DNA from: Scytalidium lignicola
Lineage: Eukaryota > Ascomycota > Leotiomycetes
Assembly (NCBI GenBank): GCA_002812745.2
Contig: NCSJ02000139.1
Location: 1-64,000 of the forward strand
DNA length: 64,000 nt
Direction of reading: 5' to 3'
Shown here in pieces: positions 1-13,905 of this stretch. Position 1 is the first letter of the stretch. Each line of letters begins with the position of its first letter. The notes under the pieces are model-generated. The model did not search any database. It worked only from the letters and a program-made list of their open reading frames with translations, and was not told the DNA's origin. The translations under genes were made by a program, and so were the position numbers.

Positions 1-1312
1 TGACATAGTGGTATAATCAGAGGATATGATTGTATTGTAAGAAACGATGGTAGGGTGTATTTAATTTGTGTGCGTTTCCCATAGAAAAATTAGAATCGAT
101 CACACTCGCTTAGCGATCACACTTGCTTCCACCGACTACGAGGGAATGCGAGTAGAGAAAAAGGCCGATTAACCGAGCCGACGATTACAATATAAGTTAT
201 TGCTCTTTCACGCTTCTCTCAAGGCAAAGTCAAAAAGTGCAGTTTGAAGATTTCAGCTGCTGTAGCACCAAAAAGTTACACCAGCTTCTGCATTAGGAAA
301 CGACCGCTTTTTTCCCTTCTTTCTTTTTCAAATAACAGAGCATCATCATCCCCCCCCAATCGGAGCAACAGACGAGTCAGTTGCACGATAGACTTTCTTG
401 ACTTACAAACAGTGAGGTAAGCCGCCCCCGGTCGCTTATCCAAAATGCCGGTGGGAAGGGTAGCTTCCGTTCTCCAGGAGCTTGTCCAATGCTTGACCAT
501 CCTATTAGTTGTTCTATGTTACATTTCGAGCCAATTAGCAATTACTGTAATAACTCATCCTGAATCTTTGATGACTCCTTGCTCTCACTGCGCAGACACG
601 CTTTCTCTGTTGAATTGATTTAAATTGGATTTCGGATTTGGATATAAGTTATTACCAGGTCCAGAATCCCAAATGTAACCTCGGATCTATGGGGGAGATC
701 GAGATACTGCAATGTAAGCATGCGAGATTTCCCAAGCGCCATCCTGCAAATGATCGAGGAAACCTACGATCGGAAGGAAGTCCCAGTTCAGTAGTTAGTG
801 CGCGCCCACTGAAACTTCCACCCGTCGAGATAACAGCAAGATCGCCTAAGTCGTCTTAGTCTTAGCCAGCCTGCAATCTACGGTGTAAATTAAATAATAT
901 TTCCCGTTATCTCGATTCGTGGACATAGACGAGTGAGTGAGAGATATGGGAGAGTTGGGATTATAAACTTGGGGCTGTTGGCCTGGAGAACTTCGAGACC
1001 GATCATGAAATCTAGAAAATTTTCCTAATTATGCCCGGTTAAGTTCTGCTCATCAAGGACAGCATGCTCGAGGAACTCACACCACACACGCAAATACTTC
1101 ATTTATGCATTACTGCTTCTTTTATTTCTATCTCGAGTTATCAGTTATCCATAATGTCGCGAGACAGTCAAGTTTTTAGCCCCAATACTCCCAAAATCGC
1201 CCATCCATGCCTAGTCGTTGCAAGTAATACATACAAATATGCCCTTTTAAGCTGCGGAACTCTTAACGAGGGCTTGAAAGGGCTCCCCCACGGCAGTTCC
1301 GGCTTCTAAATG
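1..1312. other. gene-free stretch downstream of MSN5
   Basis: I see no convincing coding region here. Open frames are under 90 codons, show no recognisable motifs and are not joined by plausible splice sites. The right edge is the 3' flank of the exportin gene on the minus strand. A gene truncated by the window edge cannot be excluded. Confidence 0.5.
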
Positions 1313-4300
1313 TTATTCTGCAAACATACTGGCCACGCCGTCGAGGCTCGGACTTTCCTTCCTCGTCTCCGCCGGCGCCTCCTTCATAAACTCCTGCTGC
1401 ATCTTGCTCCTTTCTTTCCGTGCTGGTGTGGCGGATTTCGGTATGCGGCCCTGTTCGCTGATACTAACACCTTTAATATCACGCAGCAGATCGAGAACCA
1501 GGGCGCGTTGCTGACGTTGCTGTACATTAGACCGAGAGATATATTCAATGCACTTATCTACTGGTTTTTCCTGGATTCCAGGCAGGCTGAGGAGGATCTG
1601 TCGAGGTGTCGGTGTGATTGTTGAGTAGTATAGGAGTATGGACGCAATAAGATGTGCGATTTCTCTTTGAAGGTCGACAAAATATGGTTCATTGAGGGAT
1701 GATATGCAAGCCTTCAACACGTCGGTGCTAATAAACTCGCGGATTGTAGGTGACAGGGGGTTGTCATCAGTTGAGATAAACTCTGGCACGATTGAGCGGA
1801 TGACTCTCAAAACTACGCCACAGCATCGAGAATCACGCATTCGGATAGCGTGCGTACAGAAGAGTAGGAGTGGCTCCAGGATAGTGGAGGATGTGAGGCA
1901 GAATTTTCGCATGCTTGGAAAGGAAGCGGCTTCGCCATTTGTTGATTGGTATGTCGATAGTTCTTTAGCTGTGGGGGCATCAGGATCTATGGCTGGTTAA
2001 TATATGGTTCATATGCTGGAACAGGGGCTCATTTCATACTTGGACGTGCCGGATCAAGAAGCCCCCCGCACAACATAACGGCTGTATGCGTTAATTGCCT
2101 TAGTATACTTTCTTCTTTCATTTCTTCTGTAAGATCTTCGCCTTCTGTTCGAGCTGACTGCTTCTGAGAAAGTTTATCCCATTCAAAGCTACATTTTTCA
2201 TCGATCTGGGAGAAACAAGTCGCTAATATAGGCGGGACAAAATGAGGTCTCATCTCGATAGGGCAATCATCGATAATTAACCTGACTACGTTCAATAGTG
2301 CTATGAGTTGGTGAGATGATAAACAATGTGCATCTGCAAAGAGTGCATGCGCGAGCGGACCAGGAAGCTCTCGAAAGCCATAAAAATTAAGGTCAAACCT
2401 GCTCATGCAATACAAGATAGCATAACTGGCTTCGCGAACTGTTCTGATGGTTCCTCGAATTGACGATGCAAAGCCCTCCATGGTCGACTTTGTCCCGGTT
2501 ACTCGGGCGTAAAAGTCGTCCTTGCTACCCTCTGATATTCCGGCTTGCCAGAACCGATCTGTCAATATGCGATTGACTGTGGATCTCATCTCAGGAGGCA
2601 ATCTTGACCAGTTCAGAGGGTTATGAAACGTATGGGCATGACTAGAAACGTCAGGTCTGACATATACAACCTAGGAAACAAGACGAACCTTAGAAATTTA
2701 AGAAGACTAGGGAGTATTATTGGGAGTCTCTCTCGCCATAATACATTAGATACGATATATGCAGGGGTATCTTTTTCGATTTTCTCTACAGAACATCCCA
2801 AGAATGATTTAGTGGTTCGTAAAGGGAGAGCCTTAACAAATTAAATCAGTAACAGCAATCAAAAACCTTCTGAATATAGTACCTTAACTCTTTCATCAAG
2901 TTCCTTTTGGATAGCTTGACCTTCTGCATCTAGTTGATAAGAACCCCAATCCTGAATCTCATGCACTTGTCGAGAGGCTAAATAATCTTGGACCTTGCTA
3001 AGACCTAGAAGATTGCAGAAACCATCGAAAGAGGATATTGATTCTAATAGTGCAGGATCCTGCCATAGCAACTGGACGGGCGTAATGAACGCTTCTAGAC
3101 GCTGGTGCCGAATCACAGGATCAATTGTTGTAGCACGATGACTGCTTCATGTTAATACACATTACACAGGAGTATCTGCAGTGATGGCAGGAGATTGGGA
3201 AAGTTTACATGATAGTGAACAGAAATGTTTGATATGAAACCTGGCGCTTCCCATCAATAGTGCCTGAAGCAATTATCTCATTAACCTTGGCCTCAAGTTG
3301 ATCATATACATCCTGTAGTACAATTCTGTCAGTATATCCCTCGGTCACAGACAGTATACTCACCAAGAGTTGGTCCGGCATTCTAGTAGCTAGACGTTGT
3401 AATTCATGAAGTCCATCAGTCTGGAGCTCTTTAACCGCATCAGAGTAAACACCATATTCTGGTTTCTCTACCGGGCGGCTCATTAATATATGCTCTAACA
3501 CCTTTAACATGAATGCAACTTTCTTGTCAAGTGCGGAAGTTGAAAAGGCTACGGCGAGTTGAAGTATCCTCTTTTGAATGATAGGATCCTAATATTTTGT
3601 TAGATAAAAACTAGTTATATTAGATCATCATCCATTACCTCGAATCTCATGTCTAAAAGCCGTTCACACCAAGACTCAAGTGCATTTTCAATCGATACAC
3701 GCTCCTGTTCCTAATATGATGTCAGTAATTTGACAACACGAATTCTTCAAAGATTCATATACATCTTCCTGGAGGTTTGAGCCATGTTCTGATCGCCATT
3801 TGGCGTAGCCCTTAAGTGCTGCTTCCGCTGCTGTAAAATGTGCATCTACCCGTAATACTGGCATTGACGTCTTGGAGTATGTCTCCACTGTGTGACGTTA
3901 GCCAAACATATACCAAGATGCAGAAAAAATAACAGACCAGAAAATGGTTGTTGGCCGTCATAAAGATGTTGCATCCCATGATCAACCTGTCCCAGTATAT
4001 GATAAATTGCTTGAGACAGCTTTTGTCGAACTATAAGCTCAACGATTTGAACACAATATCTTCGATAATTCCCTAAAAACGCATGTCTTTCCGGGATAGT
4101 ATCAATATCTTCTAGCAAGAAGAGCAGTGAAGGATCTTCATTATCCTCTGAGACATTTTCGTAACGTATGAGTCTAGAGCAACATAGCTCTAATAGAGGG
4201 GCAATAATAGGGGTTGTAGTAGGTGATCCACCTATGGTTTCAGAACGCAATAACCTTGTCCAAGTAACTAAAATGGGTATTGAGATGACAAAGCTCTGGC

Positions 4301-5582
4301 TTTGCGCAATAGCAAGGAATAGATTAAGGAGGTTAGGCAGGTCACAATCTTCGGGAATAGCTGAGACCTTTTGATCTATAAATGCTGAGAGATGTGACAT
4401 CATCTGAGATCAAAGTCAGTGAAAGCTCATGAAAAGTATTCTATGAGATCTAACCTCAGAGAATTTCTTAGCAAATAAATATTTTTCATCATCAATCTCT
4501 CGAGGATCAACTGTTGACCATTCGAATAACTTTTGAAGCAAGGTAACGACTTGGGACGTGTACATGGGGCAAACAAGAGCAAGAAATTCTTCATCCGAGA
4601 AATGAACTCGGGAATATAAAGCATGAAGTGCTTGTACGGAAGCCTGATAGCATCAGTATATCAAAGGGCCTCCCAAAGTGGGACAAAAGGAATTTACCAG
4701 TTGTACGGGTACATTGGGAACAGAAAGGCCTTGACACATATGCTGAACGCAAGAAGCGCGTGAAATGGCACGAGGGATTGCCCATGGCATAACTGACTTG
4801 TAGACAGATAAGGTCTTCACTGCACAGATCTGATACTGGGGGTTATTGGATAGATTCGAGTCCAGGCACTGGGTCAAGAACTCCCCGAGACGAACAAGCC
4901 AACCCTCGTCCCCAAATCTGACCTTGGTACCAATTTGTCGATTTGGAAAAGCTTCAGTGAGCACGACAGCTGGTGTGAACACCTCAACACATGCCTTGCT
5001 CAAAGCTCCTTCTCGCAGAAGGGCTACTGTATCTTCACCGTTGAAAATCTCGTCTGAAAGCGTTTCCAGAATGAACAGCACAAATTCCTTATGTGCCACA
5101 GATCCAGGTATTTCCCAAAGTCGTACCATGAGTTCATCCATATCGATCCACTCAGCAGCCCAGCTTCTCTTAGCTATCTCAACCCATAACTGTGCTGTTT
5201 TATTCCTCAGATAGAGCGGGTCATCGGGAGAAATAATTTGTGAAAGCTGGAGTACCCAACTCCTCAATGTAGTTGCCTGCTCCTCAGAGTACTCTGTCCA
5301 TTTATGTCTAATTCCATGTTCAAGAAGAGATAGTGCATAATGACGGACGACAGGCTGTTGGCTCTTGTCGGAAGCCAAAGTGTAGCCATGGTATGGAGCT
5401 TCGTCGTTCGCTTTGATTTCTTCTAGGAATATGGAAGCATGCCGGCGCGTCTCGTTTGAGGAGTAAGGGCTGTGGACAACTTCAAGAGCTTGGTGTATTT
5501 GTAAAAGTAGGTCTGGTTGGGTTTTGACGTCTATTTCGCTCGCCCTACTCTCCGCAGACTGGGTGTTCGTGGATCCGTTCAT
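1313..5582 (-). CDS. MSN5: karyopherin Msn5 / exportin-5 family
   Basis: Importin-beta-type exportin that with Ran-GTP carries cargo through nuclear pores; yeast Msn5 exports phosphoproteins such as Pho4, and animal exportin-5 exports small structured RNAs. The first exon runs from 5582 to 4698 (295 codons) and ends at GTAAAT. It holds the family's N-terminal signature, a VVRHYALSLLEHGIRHKW stretch around residues 80-97, followed by an Exportin-1/Xpo1-like domain. About eight further short exons follow down to the TAA at 1313-1315, including segments starting MMSHLSAFIDQKV (about 4400) and the C-terminal helical repeats (1912-1313). The whole is a long all-helical HEAT-like protein, consistent with the roughly 1,200 residues usual for the family. 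The shared signature with both Msn5 and exportin-5 makes the family assignment firm; exact borders of the middle exons are approximate. Confidence 0.9.
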
Positions 5583-6358
5583 GGTTGCCTGCTTAACTAT
5601 TCAGTCCGCAATGCCTAGGAATACTTCATCAAAGATGTATCGCCACGCCGCTTTGCTCCCCAGGTCTACTATTTCAGCAGCTTGCAAAAGTCATCCAGCG
5701 CGCGACTAACTCTAGGATCATGTGGTGGATTTCGAGTTAAGGCGCAGCGCTGAGAAAACTAAGGGAAAATACCCAACGTATCGTATCTGTAGGTAAATTC
5801 CTAGCAGAACCTCACAAGCCCTATTAAAAATAACTACTGATTTTGAAAAACAGAGAGCTTGCAGTAGGTTCTGGCTCATTTATGGATTGGTTGCGCTTTA
5901 TCAGTTACGAAATGTCTAGGGTTGCAGAAGGCTGAAGATTTGCGGGCCGTCTTAATTCCGACGAGCCTTGTACCAGCAATGGCATCTCAGCCCGAGGTTG
6001 ATTGGCCAAAAGTGAGTAAGGAATATTGTCCGTAGCATAGAGCCTAGAATGCATACCAATAAGTGGGCCTTTCGTGCTTTTATAAATGCAAACAGAATAT
6101 CAACACAGCAGTGCTTTCCAATATATAGTGGTACGCTATTTTACGGATCCCAATTCAAAGCAGGAATCCAGCTTCCGCCAGGAATAACGAGTGAAATATC
6201 TCCAAACAAGACTCACAACGCCATAGGATGCTCAAAAGAAAGGCTGACCAAAGGCTGACCAAAAGCCGCAACAATCAACACATCTCGCTCAGACCTATTC
6301 CCAAAAACAAGGTTTACCTTTTGAAGAGCTACTCGAACCTTCTTTAGAGTAACTCGCA
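5583..6358. other. spacer between MSN5 and EGH1
   Basis: Holds the MSN5 promoter on the left and the EGH1 3' end on the right. An ATG at about 5980 on the plus strand opens an 11-codon frame (MASQPEVDWPK) followed by GTGAGT, which looks like a first exon. The possible downstream exons on this strand (about 6109-6258) resemble nothing I know, so no gene is called. Confidence 0.4.
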
Positions 6359-8741
6359 TCACATCAGAGTACATTTGCTCTGCTGGCATTGCTCTAGATA
6401 ACCGTCCTCATCCTCCCTCCCGGTCATCAAAGTTTGACTTATTTGCACTCCAGTAATTTTGAGCTGTTGCTCACCCTCCGCGTGCCACCATCTCAGCCTC
6501 TGGATCAAACCACCATGCTCATCGTCTACACTGATGCTCCACTTACCACCAGTAACTTGAACGTCGCACTTGTCTTTGGGGAAATGAACTTCAGGCAAAA
6601 AGATCTCTGTAGGGGTCTGTTCTGTGCAGGCTTTGTGGGCATCTACTCGCAGTTTAAATATAGAACTTTGGAGATCAAAGCCATGCTCTAGAAGAGTGCC
6701 CAATGTGTGAATTGGAGAAGGTCGGATATAGGCTTCCGCTGCTCGGAAACCTGGCGCATTGGTCAGTTCGGGAACGTCCGTCTGCTTAGATGAGATAGAG
6801 GGTGTCTTAAGGTTGGCTTTTATATTGCCAGGATTAATTGTGGGTTCATCTGAAAAATCTTTCTTACTTCCAGGGCGAGAATTTGTGACGAGTGAAGCGG
6901 TTGATTCATTCGATATAGGAGGGAGTGGAGACAAGGGAAGTGGTCTGTCATCTAATGAAAAGATAGAAAGATCCTCGCCATTCCATTGGTCCCCGCGATG
7001 ATGGTCATTCTGATCATATGAGCAATGTATGCTTGGATATGTAATGGTCGACTTACCTGACACATATACAGCCACAATGTATAGCCGTCCATTTGGCTCG
7101 CTTCAACAGCAAAGTGATTCGCATCCATAGCACCAGTCTGACTTGAGTAGTCACCGGTTTTATAGGCATACTTCTCATCCATATCGTAAGGAATTCCAAA
7201 TTCTGTCAAAACACATGGGTGATCCCCCATATAATCTAAACCTTCTTGCCTGATAGCTTTCAACTGATCCCGGAAGGAATTTCTTATTGCCGTTTCCCCG
7301 ATCTTCACAGCGAATGCGGGACTCAGATAGCGGCCCCTTAGGACGCCAAAAACATCAACGTTCCAATATCTGTTCCACTTCTTGGTCATAAGTGTTAACC
7401 CATCATAGTAATGAGGAGCATACACCATATTCGGATCATCATCCTCAGTACCTTTAATAGAGGGTGGAATCTCTAAAACTGGTGGCTGACAAAACATTAT
7501 GGCATTTTTGTGATGCTCACGAATAGCATCTCTGTATTTCCGATAATAGTCCATAAAGTAAATGTTCGTGAATTGCTCATAATCAAGTACTTCACCAGTT
7601 ATTGGTTGTTTCCTGAAATAGTCTTTCTTCAGGAGAGTATCAGTCTTCGGATCCCAGATACCGTGCTGAGCCCAGATACATTCACCCAGTTTCCATCCAG
7701 GATCCCTCTTATAACCATATCGTGAATCATCGTAGTTTTTAGGGAGCCATGCGCTCTCGCCCTGGGGATCAACAAGTACTCGGCCTGATTTATATGGTCC
7801 CATTCCCCCAAAATCCCAAGTATCTATCTCACAGGCTCTGCCGGAACCTGTTAAGATAGCCTGCCATGCTGTTGGGGATGTGCCTTTCTGAAGCTTCTGT
7901 TCAGATGGGATTGTGGAAAGATCAGGCCAGCTGATCAATCCTCGATTTGGTTCATTTAAACTCTCCCAGCCAATGACCACAGTATCCTCAAGATCTCCAG
8001 CCTCGTGGATCCGCTGAGCGACGTGAGCACACGCGTTTATGAAGTGTCCTTGAAGATAATCTTGGATATTCATCCCGTCAATAATACATTTCGGCGCAAA
8101 GTCTCGGCCACCGAAGAAAAGAGTAAACACAACTTGACAGGCAAGTCGAGTATAGTTTGTTGACCAAATCATCTTAGGAAAGCTATCCGGATCTGGATAG
8201 GTATTATGAACTAGAGCAGCTTCTGTTGCAGCAAAACTTTGAGGATTGAGACCGGCAGCATAAAGCGTCCACATCGGGGCTCCAGACCCTCCAGAGAATC
8301 TGGACCACTATTGATTGTGTTAGTACAAGCCAGTTGCCAGGATCATGGCAGACATACAACATCCTGATGGGGATCCATAAATATGTAAAACCCATAATCT
8401 CGAGCTAGTCTCAGGATCTGTATTGTATGCTGAATCCATTCTTCGTCGTATATTCCAGGTCCGGCCGACTCCACTGCCTCCCACGTAAACACATATCTGA
8501 TAGTATTATAGCCCCAACGCTTTAATCGGGAGAAGTGGATATGAGCGTCCTCAACAGGGAACGGCCGCTGATGGAAATTAACATTATCTCCATCAAAGAA
8601 GTCCTCTGGAATATGAGACGGTAGACCAGGAGAGCTTGGAAACTTGGCATCTCCAGCCACATTGATACCTCGCAGTGTTACTTGTCGGCCATGTTCGTCT
8701 CGAAAGCGACCCTTCTCGATCGTCAAACGTAAGGGGGCCAT
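6359..8741 (-). CDS. EGH1: GH5 sterol-glucoside beta-glucosidase (Egh1/EGCrP2-like)
   Basis: Cytoplasmic family-5 glycoside hydrolase that removes glucose from steryl glucosides (yeast Egh1, Cryptococcus EGCrP2) and links sterol glucoside turnover to membrane homeostasis. Three exons, 8741-8358, 8307-7057 and 7009-6359, join in frame to 761 residues, the size of the yeast enzyme. Visible signatures are TLRGINVAGDAKFP near residue 25, DPHQDVWSRFSGGSGAP across intron 1, the acid/base glutamate in ESLNEPN (about E247), the nucleophile in LTEFGIP (about E497) and NDHHRGDQWNGEDLS across intron 2. A C-terminal beta-sandwich region follows. The last four residues are CTLM, which fits a CaaX prenylation box and would tether this otherwise soluble enzyme to a membrane. 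It shares a 511-bp divergent promoter with SKI3. Confidence 0.93.
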
Positions 8742-9252
8742 TCAGAGAATATATTGGCGCTTGAGGGGCTCTTCCTGTGCTGGCGATATATCTATTTAGC
8801 TTTCTAATATATGACGTAGATGATGCTGCTCTCCTACAATTAATATCTTAGAGGGCTTCAGGACACATAATCGACGGGATAACGAGTATCAGGAAAGAAG
8901 GAAACTGGAGCAGAGAGGGACGGAGGTGGGTTTAAGAAGGCCTAATAATGACTGCCACATTCGAAGTTCATTGCCCTTCTTATCCAGAGAAGCAGTGGCC
9001 AGTGGAGCGAATGTCGGAACTCAGGGACAGTTATCTCGTACTCGTACGGAGGAGGCATTGATGCGTTGGCGGGATAACCTCGGGTCGGAATAACTTCGGG
9101 AACATGGGTCGAGAGCCACCAAAGCGCCCCCTCGAAAGGGTGGTGGGAGAGCATCATTGGCTTGTATTCTCACAGAGGAGGCATTCTGAAGTCTGCAGAC
9201 TAATTATCTGCTGATTACACTATGCAAAATCCTGCCACGATCCAACTTAGAT
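8742..9252. promoter_or_regulatory. shared divergent promoter EGH1 / SKI3
   Basis: 511 bp between two divergent ATG codons, so it must hold both promoters. A locally GC-richer 70-codon minus-strand frame (9157-8942) lies inside but has no recognisable features. I could not pick out a specific factor site. Confidence 0.5.
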
Positions 9253-12200
9253 ATGTCCTCCCAAAAGGCGGCGCTGAAAGCCATTAGTGCTGCCATTCAA
9301 GCAAAGAAATACGATGACGCCGTAGAACAGGCTCAGAGGCTTGTAGTCTCGGATCCAAAAAGTTATCAAGGGTATGTGACTTTTAATACCTCTTGCGATG
9401 TGTACTAATTTTAGTTTTAAGGAATGTCTTTTTAGGGTTTGCTCTCGAAAAGCTAAACAAGTTCAGTGATGCAGAGAAGGCATACATTGCAGCTACGAAG
9501 ATCAAAGAATCTGATCCCCAGGCATGGCAAGGTCTAATCAAGTTGTACGAGAAGCAAGACGCCAATAAAATTGATGAATATCAAGTTGCTGCACTAAAGC
9601 TTGCCCAAATATATGAGAATCAAGATGATCGGTTTCGGTGCCAATCTATTGTGGATACGTTTCTCGATTATGTGAAGAGTCAAGGGAGCAGACTACAGCA
9701 TAGACGGTCGCTCGAGCTCATATTACCAACAAGTCCAATATATGACTTCCTTGAAGGAAGAGTACCCCATCCGTCACATACTTATCAGATAATTGCTCAA
9801 ATTATCGAGTTTGAAGAGAAAGAGCGATCAAACAAGGAGATTGGTGAACGAAGAACTAGACTGGGTGCTAAAATCAGCCAAGTCACAACTGAAGTTAAAA
9901 GGGAGGTCATGCGAGACAGCGAGCTCGAAGAGATATACTCTCATGTTATTGATTGGAGCAATGATGATGCAGTACGGCGCCAGTACGAGGAGAAACTGAT
10001 TCAGAGATGTATGGATCATCTAATGGTACTTCCTTTAGGCAAGGATAAAACTGAAAAACGAGTCAAAGCCGAGAAGTTAGCCAGAGATATGGTTATCATA
10101 AAACACCCTTATAAATTAGCTTGGGATATTGCTATCGAATGGAAGGATGTGGGGCTTATTGAAGAGCTAGATGCAAACATCTTACGAGAATATTATACCT
10201 TCTTTCCAACCAGTGGTCTTGCGAAAGTTCTGCGTGGTTTTATGTCGAGTGAAATATCTCCATTCCCCGCCTCGGCCTCACGGAATATGACAAATGAGCA
10301 GGCAAATTTGGATGACAGTGAAGAGGATGACGAGGAAGGAGGTGTCCAGTTGGATGCCCCAATGTTGGCTGAGGACCGATTTCTCTTAATGGAAGAAGGC
10401 ATATCAGAAGCAGGTTCCTCGATTCTTGCTCACAGACTCATGGGAGAATATTACCAGTTTCTTGAAGAACATGAGAGCGTAGTCGAGCTTATGCGTAATG
10501 GATTACGGCTTATTCAGGGTGAGTCGAGCAAGATCGGTCTAAGCTTTTCACATTCCTCTGAATCCTTTAACACATTACTTGGGACTGCTCTGGTCTTTTA
10601 TCAATCACCTAGAAATCATCTCGAGGCGAAGACTTTATTTGATGGTATTTTAAAACAAACCCCTAGTTCAACAGCTGCATTGATTGGTATTGGATTAATT
10701 TACGAAGAGGAAGAGGACTATCCTGCTGCCATCGACTTCTTAAACCGAGCTCTGACCAAGGACCCAGGCAATATTCGTGTTAAAGCAGAAGCCGCCTGGG
10801 TCCAAGCTCTCAATGGAGATTATGTTAAAGGTAAAGAGGATTTGAAAGCCTGTCTTTCGGCTATGCAAGAAAAGGAACAAGGAACAGATATCCATTCGCG
10901 AGATCTCCTTGCCCAAACACAATATCGCATTGGGATATGTCACTGGAACCTCGATAGTTCTAGGGCAGCTAGAAAAGATAGGCAAGGGGCATATGCCTAC
11001 TTTTTGGCAGCATTGAAGAGCAATCTCAATTTCGCTCCAGCATATACCAGTCTTGGCATATATTATGCGGATTACGCAAAGGACAAGAAAAGGGCTAGGA
11101 AATGCTTTCAGAAAGCATTTGAACTCTCAGCGTCCGAAGTTGAAGCTGCCGAGCGTTTAGCAAGGGCATTTTCAGATACAGGGGATTGGGAACTTGTGGA
11201 AGCTGTTGCCCAGCGTGTAGTTGACTCCGGGAAAATCAGAGCCGCTCCAGGATCTAAGAAAAAGAGTATCAGTTGGCCCTTTGCAGCTCTAGGTATTGCA
11301 GAACTAAATAAGCAGGCATATGCAAAGAGCATTGCTTCTTTTCAGTCTGCTCTACGGATCTCGCCTACTGACTACCATTCCTGGGTTGGCCTGGGGGAAA
11401 GCTACCACAATTCTGGGCGATACATGGCTGCTACAAAAGCATTTCAACATGCCGAAAAATTTGAGGCAGAGGTAGATCAGCGACAGTCTGGGGAGACGTG
11501 GTTTGCAAAATATATGTTGGCTAATGTCAAGCGGGAGCTTGGCGAATATGATCAAGCCATTGAAGGATACAGAGCAGTCCTTCAGAATCGCCAAGAGGAA
11601 TTCGGGGTATCTGTAGCATTGGTACAAACGCTAGTTGAGAGCGCCTGGGACAGCGTTGAGAAAGGTCTCCTTGGCCAAGCTGCTGAACGAGCAGCTCAGA
11701 CAGTCTACTCCGTCAAGGAGCTTCTGCACGATAAAATAGATACATTCAACATCTGGAGAGCCGTAGGTGATGCTTGCTCCGTCTTCTCATGGGTTCAGGA
11801 TCGAACTAGGGAGTTTCCATATAGCCAGATAACTGAACTATTACAATCTGGACAGGCGACTGATGCCTATAAACTCTTCGTTGATGTTGATAGCGTCGGG
11901 ATGGATATTGTTTCTGCCGCGGGCATTTTCTCGGAAGATGAAAGAGATGGCGTAGACTTGGTAAGGTGTTTACACGCTTCAATCCTGTCACATAAGCGTG
12001 CTATCGGAGCTTGTGTAAATGATCCTCATGCTCAAGCAGTGGCATACTACAACCTTGGCTGGGCAGAAAACCGTGCACATATTTGTCTTACTCCAGCTCT
12101 CAAGAAGAGGTCCACCCGGTATCTGAAAGCAGCAGCACGATGCTTCAAGAGAGCTATCGAACTTGAGGCTAGCAACTCCGAATTCTGGAACGCCCTAGGA

Positions 12201-13580
12201 GTCGTAACGAGTGAACTAAATCCTAGAGTCGCACAACATTCATTTGTTCGAAGTCTCTTCTTGAATGAGAGGAGCGCCCAGGCTTGGACTAATTTGGGAG
12301 GACTCTGTTTGCTACGGAATGACATTCAGCTTGCCAGTGAGGCCTTTACTCGTGCACAATCAGCCGACCCTGAGTTTGCCCATGCATGGGTCGGACAAGG
12401 ACTTCTTGCTCTACTACTGGGTGATGTAAAGGAGGCCAACCTTCTATTTACGCATGCCATGGAGATCAGCGACTCCTCCTCTTTGGTCACAAAGAGACAA
12501 TATGGACAGTCTACCTTTGATAGCATACTAGCAACCAAATCATCTTCAACTATTGTGGACCTGGTACAGCCTATTTTCGCCCTTAACCAGCTATACTCTA
12601 TGGCTCCAAGAGATCTCTCCCACCACCACCTGTCAGCTCTATTTCTAGAGCGAGTCAACGACATTTCTAATACACTATCAACTTTATCTAGTATCTGTAG
12701 ATCTGTGGAAGCTGACTACGAAGTGACGGAATCAGCATCCTCTCTTTCAAAATTCGCTCTAGCGAAAGCCGACCTAGCTCGATCGCAGCTCGCAGCACAC
12801 AATTATCAAGAGGCAATTGACAGTGGAGAAACAGCGCTTCAATTAAGTGCAGAGGATGCCGGAAACGAGTTATCCGCCGAAGCACGACAAAAATGCCGAT
12901 TGTCTGCACATCTTACTGTCGGCGTTGCATACTACTACTGTCAGGATGCAAAGACAGCGTTGGACTACTTCCTCCCGGCCCTCGAAGAGTCTAATGGCAA
13001 TCCCGATGCCGTATGCCTTCTAGCACAAGTCTTATGGGCCGAAGGGTCTGAAGACAGCCGAGCGAAAGCAAGAGATTACCTCTTTGATTGTGTCGAGAAA
13101 TTCCCGGGCCACGTTCAATCCGTGCTCCTCCTAGGCATCATTGCCCTCTTGGATAACGATGAAGAAAGTTTAGACGCCGTAGCAGCCGAACTACAAGCCC
13201 TTCGAAGTAGCGACAAAACAACCGATGCAGAACGCGCACAAGTCGGCCAGGTTCTCCGGGCCATTGCTGAATGCAGTGAGGAAGATTCGGACCAGTTAGT
13301 CCTAACAGAGCTCCAAACTGACATCTTCCTTCACCCGGCCCTGCCTGCGGGGTGGAGTCGTCTTGCTAGTACGAGTGGTGATTCGTACCCTGCTGAGATG
13401 GCTTTGGGAACAGCGGCCAAGTCTGTCCCTCCGAAAGGCAAGCTCGAAGCTGGTGATTTGGCGAGCGCGTTTGCTGGGACGGGGAAATTGGGGAATGCGC
13501 AGCAGGCTGTTATGATTGCGCCTTGGAATCGGGAGGGATGGGATGCATTGAGTGAGGGCGTGTCTGGAAGACATGTATGA
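9253..13580 (+). CDS. SKI3: Ski complex TPR subunit Ski3
   Basis: Scaffold of the cytoplasmic Ski complex (Ski2-Ski3-Ski8), which feeds mRNA to the exosome for 3'-5' decay and for non-stop and no-go surveillance. Exon 1 (9253-9371) encodes MSSQKAALKAISAAIQAKKY, the first TPR helix. The intron 9372-9421 uses GTATGT and an unusual AAG acceptor, chosen because it gives the expected SYQGNVFLGFALEKLNK junction. Exon 2 (9422-13580) is one long frame, total 1,425 residues. Many TPR motifs are visible (for example ALIGIGLIYEEEEDYPAAI, AFAHAW-type helices, SKFALAKADLARSQLAAHNY). An acidic linker (DDSEEDDEEGG) lies near residue 345. Length and N-terminal match to SKIC3/TTC37 support the call. Confidence 0.92.
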
Positions 13581-13905
13581 GTTATATGAGGTTTGAAATG
13601 AAGCATAAAAAGTTTAAAAGTTATAAAAAACCGACTTGCCTGCTGGTATGCATGATCCTCTAAAACTAGAGAAGTTAGGAAAAGTGAATTAGCAGAAACA
13701 TACACATATAAATCCCGAAAAGGTCGATTTTCTTTTTTTATCAAATTTTCTGTATTTTGTTGTGAGGATGTATCCCAGTGTCATTCATTGCATGCCCATC
13801 TGGTGATTCTAGTTATCTACAGGACTTATTAAACAATATACATGGGTGTTTTCATGTCTTCATGTCTCATTAAACCTCTCCCTCCACCAACCACCACCTC
13901 TCCAT
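13581..13905. other. convergent 3' spacer
   Basis: About 325 bp between the SKI3 stop and the stop of the minus-strand secreted protein. It is AT-rich and should hold both polyadenylation regions; nothing else is visible. Confidence 0.5.

Noticed and set aside
5980..6258. Possible small plus-strand gene starting MASQPEVDWPK with a GTGAGT donor
   Set aside because: The first exon looks plausible, but no acceptor gives a recognisable or well-supported continuation.
8942..9157. 71-codon minus-strand frame of higher GC in the EGH1/SKI3 promoter
   Set aside because: No homology, no splice context, and it lies inside a compact divergent promoter.
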